The notes: generated from the letters alone by a model not told the origin. DNA of 64,000 nucleotides from Ptiloglossa arizonensis (GCF_051014685.1 NW_027478865.1:1-64000); one strand, 5' to 3'; numbered from the stretch's first letter, positions 26,601 to 40,372 are shown. Made by a program: numbers and translations.

Positions 26601-29600
26601 GGCGAGTTTCTGCTTTAAGATGCAACTGCAATTTCTCTAGTTCGTCGATCCGTTCGCGAGATATGGGAGTTTAAAGTTAAGGAATGGTTGAGAAACCACC
26701 AAAATTTTCGCAAGTCTGATACAAGATACCAATAACTCCAATTGCCTAGGGCAGAAATACACACACCATTGTAATCGGGCGAGTTTCTACTTTCAGATGC
26801 AACAGGAATTTCTCGAGTTGGTAATCCGTTCGCGAGATATGGGAGTTTGAAGTTAAGGAATGGTTGAGAAATCATCAAAATTTTCGCAAGTCCGATACTC
26901 GAAACCAATAACTACAATTGCCTAGGACAAAAATACACACACCATTGTAATTGGGCGAGTTTCTGCTTTCAGATGCCACAGGAATTTCTCGAGTTCGTCA
27001 ATCCATTCGCGAGATATGGGAGCTTGAAGTTAAGGAATGGTTGAGAAACCATCAAAATTTTAGCAAGTATGATACTCGAAACCAATAACTGGAATGGCCT
27101 AGGGGAAAAGTACGGACACCATTTTAATCGGGCGAGTTTCTACTTTCAGATGCAACAGGAATTTCTCGAGTTCGTCAATCCGTTCGCGACATATGGGAGT
27201 TTGAAGTTAAGGAATGGTTGAGGAACCATCAAAATTTTCGCTGGTCTGATACTCGAAAGTAATAACTGGAATCGCCTAGCGGAAAAGCACACACACCATT
27301 GTAATCGGGAGAGTTTCTACTTTCAGATGCAACAGGAGTTTCTCCAGTCCGTCAATCCGTTCGCGAGATATGGGAGTTTGAAGTTAAGGAATGGTTGAGA
27401 AACCATCAAAATTTTCGCAAGTCTGATACTCGAAACCGATAACTAGAATGGCCCAGGGGAAAAGTACACATACCGTTGTAATCGGGCGAGTTTCTACTTT
27501 CAGATGCAACAGGAGTTTCTCCAGTCCGTCAATCCGTTCGCGAGATATGGGAGTTTGAAGTTAAGAAATGGTTGAGAAACCATCAAAATTTTCGCAAGTC
27601 TGATACTCGAAACCGATAACTAGAATGACCCAGGGGAAAAGTACACACACCGTTGTTATCGGGCGAGTTTCTGCTTTCAGATGCAATCGGTTATTCTCGA
27701 GTTCGACAATCCGTTCGCGACATATGGGAGCTTGAAGTTAAGGAATGGTTGAGAAACCATCAAAATTTTCGCAAGTATTATACTCGAAACCAGTAACTGG
27801 AATGGCCTAGGGGAAATGTACACACACCATTGTAAACGGGCGAGTTTCTACTTTCAGATGCAACAGGAATTTCTCGAGTTCGTCAATCCGTTCGCGACAT
27901 ATGGGAGTTTGAAGTTAAGGAATGGTTGAGGAACCATCAAAATTTTCGCTGGTCTGATACTCTGAACTAATAACTGGAATCGCCTAGGGGAGAAGTACAC
28001 ACACCATTGTAATCGGGCGAGTTTCTGCTTTCAGATGCAACAGGTATTTCTCGAGTTCGTCAATCCGTTCGCGAGATATGGGAGCTTGAAGTTAAGGAAT
28101 GGTTGAGAAACCATCAAAATTATCGCAAGTCTGATAATCGAAACCAATAACTGCTATGGCCTAGGGCAAAAATACACATACCATTGTAACCGTGCGAGTT
28201 TCTGCTTGCAGATGCAACTGCAATTTCTCTAGTTCGTCAATCCGTTCGCGTGATATGGGAGTTTGAAGTTAAGGTATGGTTGAGAAACCATCAAAATTTT
28301 CGCAAGTCTGATACTAGAAACCAATAACTACAATTGCCTACGGCAAACATACACACACCATTGTAATCGGGCGAGTTTCTGCTTTCAGATGCAACAGGAA
28401 TTACTCGAGTTCGTCAATCCGTTCGCGAGATATGGGAGCTTGAAATTAAGGAATGGTTGAGAAACCATCAAAATTATCGCTGGTCTGATACTCGAAACCA
28501 ATAACTGGAATGGCCTAGGGGAAAAGGACACATACCATTGTAATCGGGCGAGTTTCTGCTTTCAGATGCAACAGGAATTGCTCTAGCTCGTCAATCCGTT
28601 CGCGAGATATGGGAGTTTGAAGTTAAGGAATGATTGAGAAACTATCAAAATTTTAGTAAGTCTGATACTCGAAACCAATAAGTGGAATGGCCTAGGGGAA
28701 AAGTACACACCGCATTGTAATCGGGCGAGTTTCTACTTTCAGATGCAACAGGAATTTCTCGAGTTCGTCAATCCGTTCGCGAGATATGGGAGTTTGAAGT
28801 TAAGGAATGGTTGAGAAACCATCAAAATTATCGCAAGTCTGATAATCGAAACCAATAACTGCTATGGCCTAGGGCAAAAATACACATACCATTGTAACCT
28901 GCCGAGATTATGCTTCCAGATGCAACTGGAATTTCTCGAATTGGTAAACCGTTCGCGAGGCATGAAGTTTGAAGTTAAGGAATGGCTGAGAAATCATCAA
29001 AATTTTCGCAAGTCTGATACTCGAAACCAATAACTACTATGGCCTAGGGCAAAAATACACATACCACTGTAATCGGACGAGTTTCTGCTTTCAGATGCAA
29101 CAGGTATTTTTCGAGTTCGTCAATCAGTTCGCGAGATATGGGAGTTTGAAGTTAAGGAATGGTTGAGAAACCACCAAAATTTTCGCAAGTCTGATACTCG
29201 AAACCAGTAACTACTATTGCCTAGGGCAAAAATACACATACCGTTGGAATCGGGCGAGCTTCTACTTTCAGATGTAGCAGGAGTTTCTCGAGTTCGTCAA
29301 TCCGTTCGCGAGATATGGGAGTTTGAAGTTAAGGAATGGTTGAGGAACCATCAAAATTTTCGCAAGTCTAATACTCGAAACCAATAACTACTATGGCCTA
29401 GGGCAAAAACACACATGTCATTGTAATCGGGCGAGCTTCTGCTTTCAGATGCATCAGGAATTTCTCAAGTTCGTCAATCCGTTCGCGAGATATGGGAGTT
29501 TGAAGCTAAGGAATGGTTGAGAAACCATCAAAATTTTCGCTAGTCTGATACTCGAAACCAATAACTGGATTGGCCTAAGGGAAAAGTACACATACCATTG

Positions 29601-31757
29601 TAATCGGGCGAGTTTCTGCTTTCAGATGCAACAAGAATTTCTCTAGGTCGTCAATCCGTTCGGGAGATATGGGAGTTTGAAGTTATGGAATGGTTGAGAA
29701 ATCATCAAAATTTTTGCAAGTCTGATTCTCGAAAACAAAACTACTATTGCCTAGGGCAAAAATACACATACCGTTGTAATCGGGCGAGCTTCTACATTCA
29801 GATGCAACAGGAATTTCTCGAGTTCGTCAATTCGTTCGCGAGATATGGGAGCTTGAAGTTAAGGAATGGTTGAGAAACCATCAAAATTTTCGCTGGTCTG
29901 ATACTCGAAACCAATACCTGGAATGGCCTAGGGGAAAAGTACACATACCTTTGTAATCGGGCGAGGTTCTGCTTTAAGATGCAACTGCAATTTCTCTAGT
30001 TCGTCAATCCGTTCGCGAGATATGGGAGTTTAAAGTTAAGGAATGGTTGAGAAACCACCAAAATTTTCGCAAGTCTGATACACGATACCAATAACTCCAA
30101 TTGCCTAGGGCAGAAATACACACACCATTGTAATCGGGCGAGTTTCTACTTTCAGATGCAACTGGAATTTCTCGAGTTGGTAATCCGTTCGCGAGATATG
30201 GGAGTTTGAAGTTAAGGAATGGTTGAGAAATCATCAAAATTTTCGCAAGTCCGATACTCGAAACCAATAACTACAATTGCCTAGGGCAAAAATACACACA
30301 CCATTGTAATCGGGCGAGTTTCTGCTTTCAGATGCAACAGGAATTTCTCGAGTTCGTCAATCCGTTCGCGAGATATGGGAGCTTGAAGTTAAGGAATGCT
30401 TGAGAAACCATCAAAATTTTCGCAAGTCTGATACACGATACCAATAACTCCAATTGCCTAGGGCAGAAATACACACACCATTGTAATCGGGCGAGTTTCT
30501 ACTTTCAGATGCAACTGGAATTTCTCGAGTTGGTAATCCGTTCGCGAGATATGGGAGTTTGAAGTTAAGGAATGGTTGAGAAATCATCGAAATTTTCGCA
30601 AGTCCGATACTCGAAACCAATAACTACAATTGCCTAGGACAAAAATACACACACCATTGTAATTGGGCGAGTTTCTGCTTTCAGATGCAACAGGAATTTC
30701 TCGAGTTCGTCAATCCGTTCGCGAGATACGGGAGCTTGAAGTTAAGGAATGGTTGAGAAACCATCAAAATTTTAGTAAGTCTGATACTCGAAACCAATAA
30801 CTACTATGGCCTAGGGCAAAAATACACATACCACTGTAATCGGGCGAGTTTCTGCTCTCAGATGCAACAGGTATTTCTCGAGTTCGTCAATCAGATCGCG
30901 AGATATGGGAGTTTGAAGTTAAGGAATGGTTGAGAAACCACCAAAATTTTCGCAAGTATAATACTCGAAACCAGTAACCACTATTGCCTAGGGCAAAAAT
31001 ACACATACCGTTGGAATCGACGAGCTTCTACTTTCAGATGCAGAAGGAGTTTCTCGAGTTCGCCAATCCGTTCGCGAGATATGGGAGTTTGAAGTTAAGG
31101 AATGGTTGAGAAACCATCAAAATTTTCGCAAGTCTAATACTCGAAACCAATAACTACTATGGCCTAGGGCAAAAATTCCCATGTCATTGTAATCGGGCGA
31201 GCTTCTGCTTTCAGATGCATCAGGAATTTCTCAAATTCGTCAATCCGTTCGCGAGATATGGGAGTTTGAAGCTAAGGAATGGTTGAGAAACCATCAAAAT
31301 TTTCGCTAGTCTGATACTCGAAACCAATAACTGGATTGGCATAGGGGCAAAGTGCACATACCATTGTAATCGGGCGAGTTTCTGCTTTCAGATGCAACTG
31401 GAATTTCTCTAGTTCGTCAATCCGTTCGGGAGATATGGGAGTTTGAAATTAAGGAATGGTTGAGAAACCATCAAAATTTTCGCAAGTCTGATACTCGAAA
31501 CCAATAACTGCATTGCCTAGGGCAAAAATACACACACCATTGTAATCGGGCGAGTTTCTACTTTCAGATGCAACTGGAATTTCTCGAGTTGGTAATCCGT
31601 TCGCGAGATATGGGAGTTTGAAGTTAAGGAATGGTTGAGAAATCATCAAAATTTTCGCAAGTCCGATACTCGAAACCAATAACTACAATTGCCTAGGGCA
31701 AAAATACACACACCATTGTAATCGGGCGAGTTTCTGCTTTCAGATGCAACAGGAATT
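23620..31757 (+). repeat. Multi-monomer duplication, offset 5,652 bp
   Basis: About 23,620-26,105 is repeated at 29,272-31,757 (offset 32 x 177 - 12). Shared rare features include ACATGTCATTGTAATC, TTCTCTAGGTCGTC, a run TTTTTGCAAGTCTGATTCTCG, CCAATACCTGGAATGG, GCTTTAAGATGC, TACACGATACC and a three-base deletion giving GGAATCGACGAGC. Identity is very high, with isolated differences such as GGCGAGTTTCTGC (24,310) against GGCGAGGTTCTGC (29,962). The sequence between the copies (26.1-29.27 kb) is also satellite. Confidence 0.85.
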
Positions 31758-34700
31758 TCTCTAGTCTTCAATCCGTTCGCGAGATATGGGAGTTTGAAGT
31801 TAAGGAATGTTTGAGAAATCATCAAAATTTTTGCAAGTCTGATTCTCGAAACCAAAACTACTATTGCCTAGGGCAAAATACACATACCGTTGTAATCGGG
31901 CGAGCTTCTACATTCAGATGCAACAGGAATTTCTCGAGTTCGTCAATTCGTTCGCGAGATATGGGAGCTTGAAGTTAAGGAATGGTTGAGAAACCATCAA
32001 AATTTTCGCAAGTCTGATACTCGAAACCGATAACTAGAATGGCCCAGGGGAAAAGTACACATACCGTTGTTATCGGGCGAGTTTCTGCTTTCAGATGCAA
32101 TCGGTATTTCTCGAGTTCGACAATCCGTTCGCGACATATGGGAGCTTGAAGTTAAGGAATGGTTGAGAAACCATCAAAATTTTCGCAAGTATTATACTCG
32201 AAACCAGTAACTGGAATGGCCTAGGGGAAATGTACACACACCATTGTAAACGGGCGAGTTTCTACTTTCAGATGCAACAGGAATTTCTCGAGTTCGTCAA
32301 TCCGTTCGCGACATATGGGAGTTTGAAGTTAAGGAATGGTTGAGAAACCATCAAAATTTTCGCTGGTCTGATACTCGAAACCAATACCTGGAATGGCCTA
32401 GGGGAAAAGTACACATACCTTTGTAATCGGGCGAGTTTCTGCTTTAAGATGCAACTGCAATTTCTCTAGTTCGTCGATCCGTTCGCGAGATATGGGAGTT
32501 TAAAGTTAAGGAATGGTTGAGAAACCATCAAAATTTTCGCAAGTCTGATACTCGAAACCAATAACTGCATTGCCTAGGGCAAAAATACACACACCATTGT
32601 AATCGGGCGAGTTTCTACTTTCAGATGCAACTGGAATTTCTCGAGTTGGTAATCCGTTCGCGAGATATGGGAGTTTGAAGTTAAGGAATGGTTGAGAAAT
32701 CATCAAAATTTTCGCAAGTCCGATACTCGAAACCAATAACTACAATTGCCTAGGACAAAAATACACACACCATTGTAATTGGGCGAGTTTCTGCTTTCAG
32801 ATGCAACAGGAATTTCTCGAGTTCGTCAATCCATTCGCGAGATATGGGAGCTTGAAGTTAAGGAATGGTTGAGAAACCATCAAAATTTTAGCAAGTATGA
32901 TACTCGAAACCAATAACTGGAATGGCCTAGGGGAAAAGTACGGACACCATTTTAATCGGGCGAGTTTCTACTTTCAGATGCAACAGGAATTTCTCCAGTC
33001 CGTCAATCCGTTCGCGAGATATGGGAGTTTGAAGTTAAGGAATGGTTGAGAAACCATCAAAATTTTCGCAAGTCTGATACTCGAAACCGATAACTACAAT
33101 TGCCTAGGACAAAAATACACACACCATTGTAATTGGGCGAGTTTCTGCTTTCAGATGCAACAGGAATTTCTCGAGTTCGTCAATCCATTCGCGAGATATG
33201 GGAGCTTGAAGTTAAGGAATGGTTGAGAAACCATCAAAATTTTAGCAAGTATGATACTCGAAACCAATAACTGGAATGGCCTAGGGGAAAAGTACGGACA
33301 CCATTTTAATCGGGCGAGTTTCTACTTTCAGATGCAACAGGAATTTCTCGAGTTCGTCAATCCGTTCGCGACATATGGGAGTTTGAAGTTAAGGAATGGT
33401 TGAGGAACCATCAAAATTTTCGCTGGTCTGATACTCGAAAGTAATAACTGGAATCGCCTAGGGGAAAAGCACACACACCATTGTAATCGGGAGAGTTTCT
33501 ACTTTCAGATGCAACAGGAGTTTCTCCAGTCCGTCAATCCGTTCGCGAGATATGGGAGTTTGAAGTTAAGGAATGGTTGAGAAACCATCAAAATTTTCGC
33601 AAGTCTGATACTCGAAACCGATAACTAGAATGGCCCAGGGGAAAAGTACACATACCGTTGTAATCGGGCGAGTTTCTACTTTCAGATGCAACAGGAGTTT
33701 CTCCAGTCCGTCAATCCGTTCGCGAGATATGGGAGTTTGAAGTTAAGGAATGGTTGAGAAACCATCAAAATTTTCGCAAGTCTGATACTCGAAACCGATA
33801 ACTAGAATGGCCCAGGGGAAAAGTACACATACCGTTGTTATCGGGCGAGTTTCTGCTTTCAGATGCAATCGGTATTTCTCGAGTTCGACAATCCGTTCGC
33901 GACATATGGGAGCTTGAAGTTAAGGAATGGTTGAGAAACCATCAAAATTTTCGCAAGTATTATACTCGAAACCAGTAACTGGAATGGCCTAGGGGAAATG
34001 TACACACACCATTGTAAACGGGCGAGTTTCTACTTTCAGATGCAACAGGAATTTCTCGAGTTCGTCAATCCGTTCGCGACATATGGGAGTTTGAAGTTAA
34101 GGAATGGTTGAGGAACCATCAAAATTTTCGCTGGTCTGATACTCTGAACTAATAACTGGAATCGCCTAGGGGAGAAGTACACACACCATTGTAATCGGGC
34201 GAGTTTCTGCTTTCAGATGCAACAGGTAGTTCTCGAGTTCGTCAATCCGTTCGCGAGATATGGGAGCTTGAAGTTAAGGAATGGTTGAGAAACCATCAAA
34301 ATTATCGCAAGTCTGATAATCGAAACCAATAACTGCTATGGCCTAGGGCAAAAATACACATACCATTGTAACCGTGCGAGTTTCTGCTTGCAGATGCAAC
34401 TGCAATTTCTCTAGTTCGTCAATCCGTTCGCGAGATATGGGAGTTTGAAGTTAAGGTATGGTTGAGAAACCATCAAAATTTTCGCAAGTCTGATACTCGA
34501 AACCAATAACTACAATTGCCTAGGGCAAACATACACACACCATTGTAATCGGGCGAGTTTCTGCTTTCAGATGCAACAGGAATTACTCGAGTTCGTCAAT
34601 CCGTTCGCGAGATATGGGAGCTTGAAATTAAGGAATGGTTGAGAAACCATCAAAATTATCGCTGGTCTGATACTCGAAACCAATAACTGGAATGGCCTAG

Positions 34701-35074
34701 GGGAAAAGGACACATACCATTGTAATCGGGCGAGTTTCTGCTTTCAGATGCAACAGGAATTGCTCTAGCTCGTCAATCCGTTCGCGAGATATGGGAGTTT
34801 GAAGTTAAGGAATGATTGAGAAACTATCAAAATTTTAGTAAGTCTGATACTCGAAACCAATAAGTGGAATGGCCTAGGGGAAAAGTACACACCGCATTGT
34901 AATCGGGCGAGTTTCTACTTTCAGATGCAACAGGAATTTCTCGAGTTCGTCAATCCGTTCGCGAGATATGGGAGTTTGAAGTTAAGGAATGGTTGAGAAA
35001 CCATCAAAATTATCGCAAGTCTGATAATCGAAACCAATAACTGCTATGGCCTAGGGCAAAAATACACATACCAT
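26905..35074 (+). repeat. Multi-monomer duplication, offset 6,182 bp
   Basis: About 26,905-28,892 is repeated at 33,087-35,074 (offset 35 x 177 - 13). Shared rare features: CCTAGGACAAAAATAC, TAGCAAGTATGATAC, AGTACGGACACCATTTTAATC, ACTCGAAAGTAATAACTGG, TCTCCAGTCCGTCAATCC, AACTAGAATGGCCCAGG, GATGCAATCGG, ACTCTGAACTAATAACTGG and ATAATCGAAACC. The copies are broken at the right end, where 28,893 continues AACCTGCCGAGATTATGC but 35,075 continues with a different unit. Confidence 0.85.
31756..33400 (+). repeat. Mosaic patch of short satellite segments
   Basis: This stretch is assembled from pieces matching different source monomers. 31,756-31,975 follows 26,281-26,500. About 31,990-32,330 matches 33,770-34,110. 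32,341-32,500 matches 26,521-26,680. 32,505-32,740 matches about 25,796-26,031. 32,741-33,060 matches the monomers carrying CCTAGGACAAAAATAC and AGTACGGACACC. All joins preserve the 177-bp register, so the breaks fall between homologous positions. Confidence 0.7.
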
Positions 35075-37240
35075 AGTAATCGGGCGAGCTTCTGTTTTCA
35101 GATTCAACAGGTATTTCTCGAGTTCGTCAATCCATTCGCGAGATATGGGAGCTTGAAGTTAAGGGATGGTTGAGAAACCATCAAAATTTTAGCAAGTATG
35201 ATACTCGAAACCAATAACTGGAATGGCCTAGGGGAAAAGTACGGACACCATTTTAATCGGGCGAGTTTCTACTTTCAGATGCAACAGGAATTTCTCGAGT
35301 TCGTCAATCCGTTCGCGACATATGGGAGTTTGAAGTTAAGGAATGGTTGAGAAACCATCAAAATCTTCGCAAGTCTCATACTCGAAACCAATAACTACTA
35401 CGGCCTAGGGCAAAAATACACATACCGTTGTAATCGGGCGAGTTTCTGCTTTCAGATGCAACAGGAATTTCTCGAGTTCGTCAATCCGTTCGCGGGATAT
35501 GGGAGTTTGATATTAAGGAATGGTTGAGAAACCACCAAAATTTTCGCAAGTCTGATACTCGAAACCAATAACTACTATGGCCTAGGGCAAAAATACACAT
35601 ACCATTGTAATCGGGCGAGTTTCTGCTTTCAGATGCAACAGGTATTTCTCGAGTTCGTCAATCAGTTCGCGAGATATGGGAGTTTGAAGTTAAGGAATGG
35701 TTGAGAAACCATCAAAATTTTCGCAAGTCTGATACTCGAAACCAATAACTACTATGGCATAGGGCAAAAATACACATACCACTGTAATCGGGTGAGTTTC
35801 TGCTTTCAGATGCAACAGGTATTTCTCGAGTTCGTCAAACAGTTCGCGAGATATGGGAGTTTGAAGTTAAGGAATGGTTGAGAAACCACCAAAATTTTCG
35901 CAAGTCTGGTACTCGAAACCAATAACTACTATGGCCTAGGGCAAAAATACACATACCGTTGTAATCGGGCGAGTTTCTGCTTGCAGATGCAACCGGCATT
36001 TCTCGAGTTCGTCGATCCGTTCGCGAGATATGGGTGTTTGAAGTTAACGAAAGGTTGAGGAGCCATCAAAATTTTCGCATGTCTGATACTGGAAACCAAT
36101 AGCTGGAATGGCCTAGAGGAAAAGTACACATACCATTGTAATCGGGCGAGTTTCTGCTTTCAGATGCAACCGGAGTTTCTCGAGTTCGTCAATCCGTTCG
36201 CGAGATATGGGAGTTTGAAGTTAAGGAATGGTTGAGAGACCATCAAAATTTTAGCAAGTCTGATACTCGAAACCAATAACTACTATGGCCTACGGAGAAA
36301 ACACACATACCATTGTAAGCGGTCGTGTTTCTGCTTTCAGATGCAACTGGAATTTCTCGAGTTCGTCAGTCCGTTCGCGAAATATGGGAGTTTGAAGTTA
36401 AGGAATTGTTGAGAAACCATCAAAATTTTCGCAAGTCTGATACTCGAAACCAATAACTACCATGGCCTAGGGGAAAAGTACACATACCGTTGTAATCGGG
36501 CGAGTTTCTACTTTCAGATGCAACAGGAATTTCTCCGGTACGTCAATCAGTTCGCGAGATATGGGAGCTTGAAGTTAAGGAATGGTTGAGAAACCATCTA
36601 ATCCTCGCAAGTCTGATACTCGAAACCAATAACTACTATGGCCTAGGGCAAAAATACACATACCGTTGTAATCGGGCGAGTTTCTGCTTGCAGATGCAAC
36701 CGGCATTTCTCGAGTTCGTCAATCCGTTCGCGAGATATGGGAGTTTGAAGTTAACGAATGGTTGAGAAACCATCAAAATTCTCGCAAGTCTGATACTCGA
36801 AACCAATAACTACCATGGCCTAGGGGAATAGTACACATACCGTAGTAATCGGGCGAGTTTCTACTTTCAGATGCAACAGGTATTTCTCCGGTTCGTCAAT
36901 CAGTTCGCGAGATATGGGAGCTTGAATTTAAGGAATGGTTGAGAAACCATCAAATCTTCGCAAGTCTGATACTCGAAACCAATAACTACTATGGCCTAGG
37001 GGAAAAGTACGCATACCATTGTAATCGGGCGAGTTTCTACTTTCAGATGCAACAGGAATTTCTCGAGTTCGTCAATCCGTTGGCGAGGTATGGGAGTTTG
37101 AATTTAAGGAATGGTAGAGAAACCATCAAAATTTCCGCTGGTCTGATACTCGAAACCATAACTCGAATCGCCTAGGGGAAAAGTACGCACACCATTGCAA
37201 TCGGGCGAGTTTCTACTTTCAGATGCAACAGGAATTTCTC
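35074..37240 (+). repeat. Class A satellite, last pure class A block before class B appears
   Basis: Satellite only. Local variants are GCTTGCAGATGCAACCGGC, GTTAACGAAAGGTTGAGG, CCTACGGAGAAAAC with TAAGCGGTCGTG, and TCTCCGGTACGTC. Several recur between 37.8 and 38.5 kb, about 10-11 monomers downstream. No gene is visible. Confidence 0.7.
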
Positions 37241-37299
37241 GAGTTCGGCTATCCGTTCGCGAAATATCGGTGTTTGGATTTAAGAGATGCTTGAGAAAC

Positions 37300-39786
37300 C
37301 ATCAAAATTTTCGCAATTCTGATGCTAGAAACGAATAACTGGAATAGCCTCGGAGAGAAGTACACACACCATTGTAATCGGGCAGGTTTCTACTTTCAGA
37401 TGCTACAGGAATTTCTCGAGTTCGTTAATCCGTTCGCGAGATATGGGAGTTTGAACTTAAGGAATGGTAGAGAAACCATCAAAATTTTCGCAAGTCTGAT
37501 ACTCGAAACCCATAACTACAATGGCCGAGGGGAAAAAGACACATACCGTTGTAATCGGGCGAGCTTCTACTTTCAGTAGCAACAGGAATTAATCGAGTTC
37601 GTCAATCCGTTCGCGAGATATGGGTGTTTGAAGTTAAGGAATGGTTGGGAAACCATCAAAATTTTCGCAAGTCTGATCCTCGAAACCAACAACTACTTTG
37701 GCCGAGGGGAAAAAGACACATACCGTTGCAATCGGGCGAGTGTCTGCTTTCAGATGCAACAGGAATTTCTCGAGTTCGTCAATCCGTTGGCGAGGTATGG
37801 GAGTTTGAAGTTAAGGAATGGTTGAGAAACCACCAAAATTTTCGCAAGTCTGGTACTCGAAACCAATAACGACTATGGCCTAGGGCAAAAATACACATAC
37901 CGTTGTAATCGGGCGAGTTTCTGCTTGCAGATGCAACCGGCATTTCTCGAGTTCGTCAATCCGTTCGCGAGATATGGGAGTTTGAAGTTAACGAAAGGTT
38001 GAGGAGCCATCAAAATTTTAGCAAGTCTGATACTCGAAACCAATAACTACTATGGCCTACGGAGAAAATGCACATACCATTGTAAGCGGTCGTGTTTCTG
38101 CTTTCAGATGCAACTGGAATTTCTCGAGTTCGTCAGTCCGTTCGCGAAATATGGGAGTTTGAAGTTAAGGAATTGTTGAGAAACCATCAAAATTTTCGCA
38201 AGACTGATACTCGAAACCAATAACTGGAATGGCCTAGGGGAAAAGCACACAAACCATTGTAACCGGGCGAGTTTCTACTTTCAGATGCAACAGGGATTTC
38301 TCGAGTTCGTCAATCCGTTCGCGAGATATGGGAGCTTGAAATTAAGGAATGGTTGAGAAACCATCAAAATTCTCGCAAGTCTGATACTCGAAACCAATAA
38401 CGACCATGGCCTAGGGGAATAGTACACATACCGTTCTAATCGGGCGAATTTCTACTTTCAGATGCAACAGGAATTTTTCCGGTTCGTCAATCAGTTCGCG
38501 AGATATGGGAGCTTGAATTTAAGGAATGGTTGAGAAACCATCAAATCTTCGCAAGTCTGGTACTCGAAACCAATAACGACTATGGCCTAGGGCAAAAATA
38601 CACATACCGTTGCAATCGGGCGAGTGTCTGCTTTCAGATGCAACAGGAATTTCTCGAGTTCGTCAATCCGTTGGCGAGGTATGGGAGTTTGAAGTTAAGG
38701 AATGGTTGAGAAACCATCAAAATTTTCGCTGGTTTGATACTCGAAACCAATAACTGGAATCGCCCAGGAGAAAAGTACACGCAGCATTGTAATCGGGCGA
38801 GTTTCTACTTTCAGATGCAACTGGAATTTCTCGAGTTCGTCAATCCGTTCGCGACATATGGGACTTTGAAGTTAAGGAATGGTTGAGAAACCATCAAAAT
38901 TTTCGCTGGTCTGACACTCGAAACCAATAACTGGAATGGCCTAGGGGAAAAGTACACACACCATTGTAAGCGGGCGGGTTTCTACTTTCAGATGCAACAG
39001 AAATTTTTCGGATTCGTCAATCCGTTCGCGAAAAATCGGAGTTTGGATTCAAGAGATGGTTGAGAAACCATCAATATTTTCGCAATTCTGATACTCGAAA
39101 CCAATAACAACAATGGCCTAGGGGAAGAATACACACACCGTTGTAATCGGGAGAGTTTCTACTTTTAGATGCAACAGAAATTTTTCGAATTCGTCAATCC
39201 GTTCGCGAAATATCGGAGTTTGGATTCAAGAAATGGTTGAGAAACCATCAAAATTTTCGCAATTCTGATGCTAGAAACGAATAACTGGAATGGCCTCGGG
39301 GAAAAGTACACACACCATTGTAATCGGGCAGGTTTCTACTTTCAGATGCTACAGGAATTTCTCGAGTTCGTTAATCCGTTCGCGAGATATGGGAGTTTGA
39401 ACTTAAGGAATGGTAGAGAAACCATCAAAATTTTCGCAAGTCTGATACTCGAAACCAATAACTACAATGGCCGAGGGGAAAAAGACACATACCGTTGTAA
39501 TCGGGCGAGCTTCTACTTTCAGTAGCAACAGGAATTAATCGAGTTCGTCAATCCGTTCGCGAGATATGGGTGTTTGAAGTTAAGGAATGGTTGAGAAACC
39601 ATCAAAATTTTCGCAAGTCTGATACTCGAAACCAACAACTACTTTGGCCGAGGGGAAAAAGACACATACCGTTGCAATCGGGCGAGTGTCTGCTTTCAGA
39701 TGCAACAGGAATTTCTCGAGTTCGCCAATCCGTTGGCGAGGTATGGGAGTTTGAAGTTAAGGAATGGTTGAGAAACAATCAAAATT
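37300..39786 (+). repeat. Eleven-monomer duplication, offset 1,946 bp
   Basis: About 37,300-37,840 is repeated at 39,246-39,786 (11 x 177 - 1). Both begin with a class B unit (CAATTCTGATGCTAGAAACG) and share GCAGGTTTCTAC, GATGCTACAGGAATTTC, TTTCAGTAGCAACAGG, GAATTAATCGAG and CAACAACTACTTTGGCCGAG. They diverge where the left copy continues GGTACTCG and the right copy continues CTGGTTTGATACTCG. Confidence 0.8.
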
Positions 39787-40288
39787 TTCGCTGGTTTGAT
39801 ACTCGAAACCAATAACTGGAATCGCCCAGGAGAAAAGTACACGCAGCATTGTAATCGGGCGAGTTTCTACTTTCAGATGCAACTGGAATTTCTCGAGTTC
39901 GTCAATCCGTTCGCGACATATGGGACTTTGAAGTTAAGGAATGGTTGAGAAACCATCAAAATTTTCGCTGGTCTGATACTCGAAACCAATAACTGGAATG
40001 GCCTAGGGGAAAAGTACACACACCATTGTAATCGGGCGGGTTTCTACTTTCAGATGCAACAGAAATTTTTCGGATTCGTCAATCCGTTCGCGAAAAATCG
40101 TAGTTTGGATTCAAGAGATGGTTGAGAAACCATCAATATTTTCGCAATTCTGATACTCGAAACCAATAACAACAATGGCCTAGGGGAAGAATACACACAC
40201 CGTTGTAATCGGGAGAGTTTCTACTTTCAGATGCAACAGAAATTTTTCAAATTCGTCAATCCGTTCGCGAAATATCGGAGTTTGGATT
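38690..40288 (+). repeat. Six-monomer duplication, offset 1,062 bp, interrupted by the mobile element
   Basis: About 38,690-39,226 is repeated at 39,752-40,288 (exactly 6 x 177). Shared variants are GGTTTGATACTCG, CGCCCAGGAGAAAAG, CACGCAGCATTG, CGCGAAAAATCG and AACAACAATGGCC. The duplication continues on the far side of the mobile element: the sequence after 41,300 (GATTCAAGAAATGG) matches 39,223 onward. The left copy therefore supplies an empty-site version of the insertion locus. Confidence 0.8.
40285..40288. repeat. Target-site duplication GATT, left
   Basis: GATT precedes the left LTR in satellite sequence. The homologous uninterrupted satellite (39,223-39,226) has a single GATT at this point, followed by CAAGAAATGG. 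Confidence 0.85.
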
Positions 40289-40372
40289 TGTGGCGGCACT
40301 ACCCACGCTTGCCACCAGAGGGAAACTCACCACCAACCGTTTCCCGCAAGTTCCCGTACCTGCTCCGATCGC

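Larger units (their letters stand above)
1..40288 (+). repeat. 177-bp satellite array, left of the inserted element
   Basis: Tandem head-to-tail satellite. The anchor GTTCGCG recurs at 124, 301, 478 and 655, giving a period of exactly 177 bp, and the pattern continues to the element. Conserved blocks in each unit are, in order, AAAATTTTCGCAAG, CTGATACTCGAAACC, GGCCTAGGG, ATCGGGCGAGTTTC, CTCGAGTTCGTCAATCCG, CGCGAGATATGGGAG and an inverted repeat around GGTTGAGAAACC. Neighbouring units differ by scattered substitutions and 1-3 bp indels. All units have the same orientation. I see no gene, RNA gene or other element in this stretch. The array runs off the left edge in mid-monomer. Function is unknown; satellites of this size are common at centromeres and pericentromeres, but nothing in the sequence proves that here. 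Confidence 0.97.
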
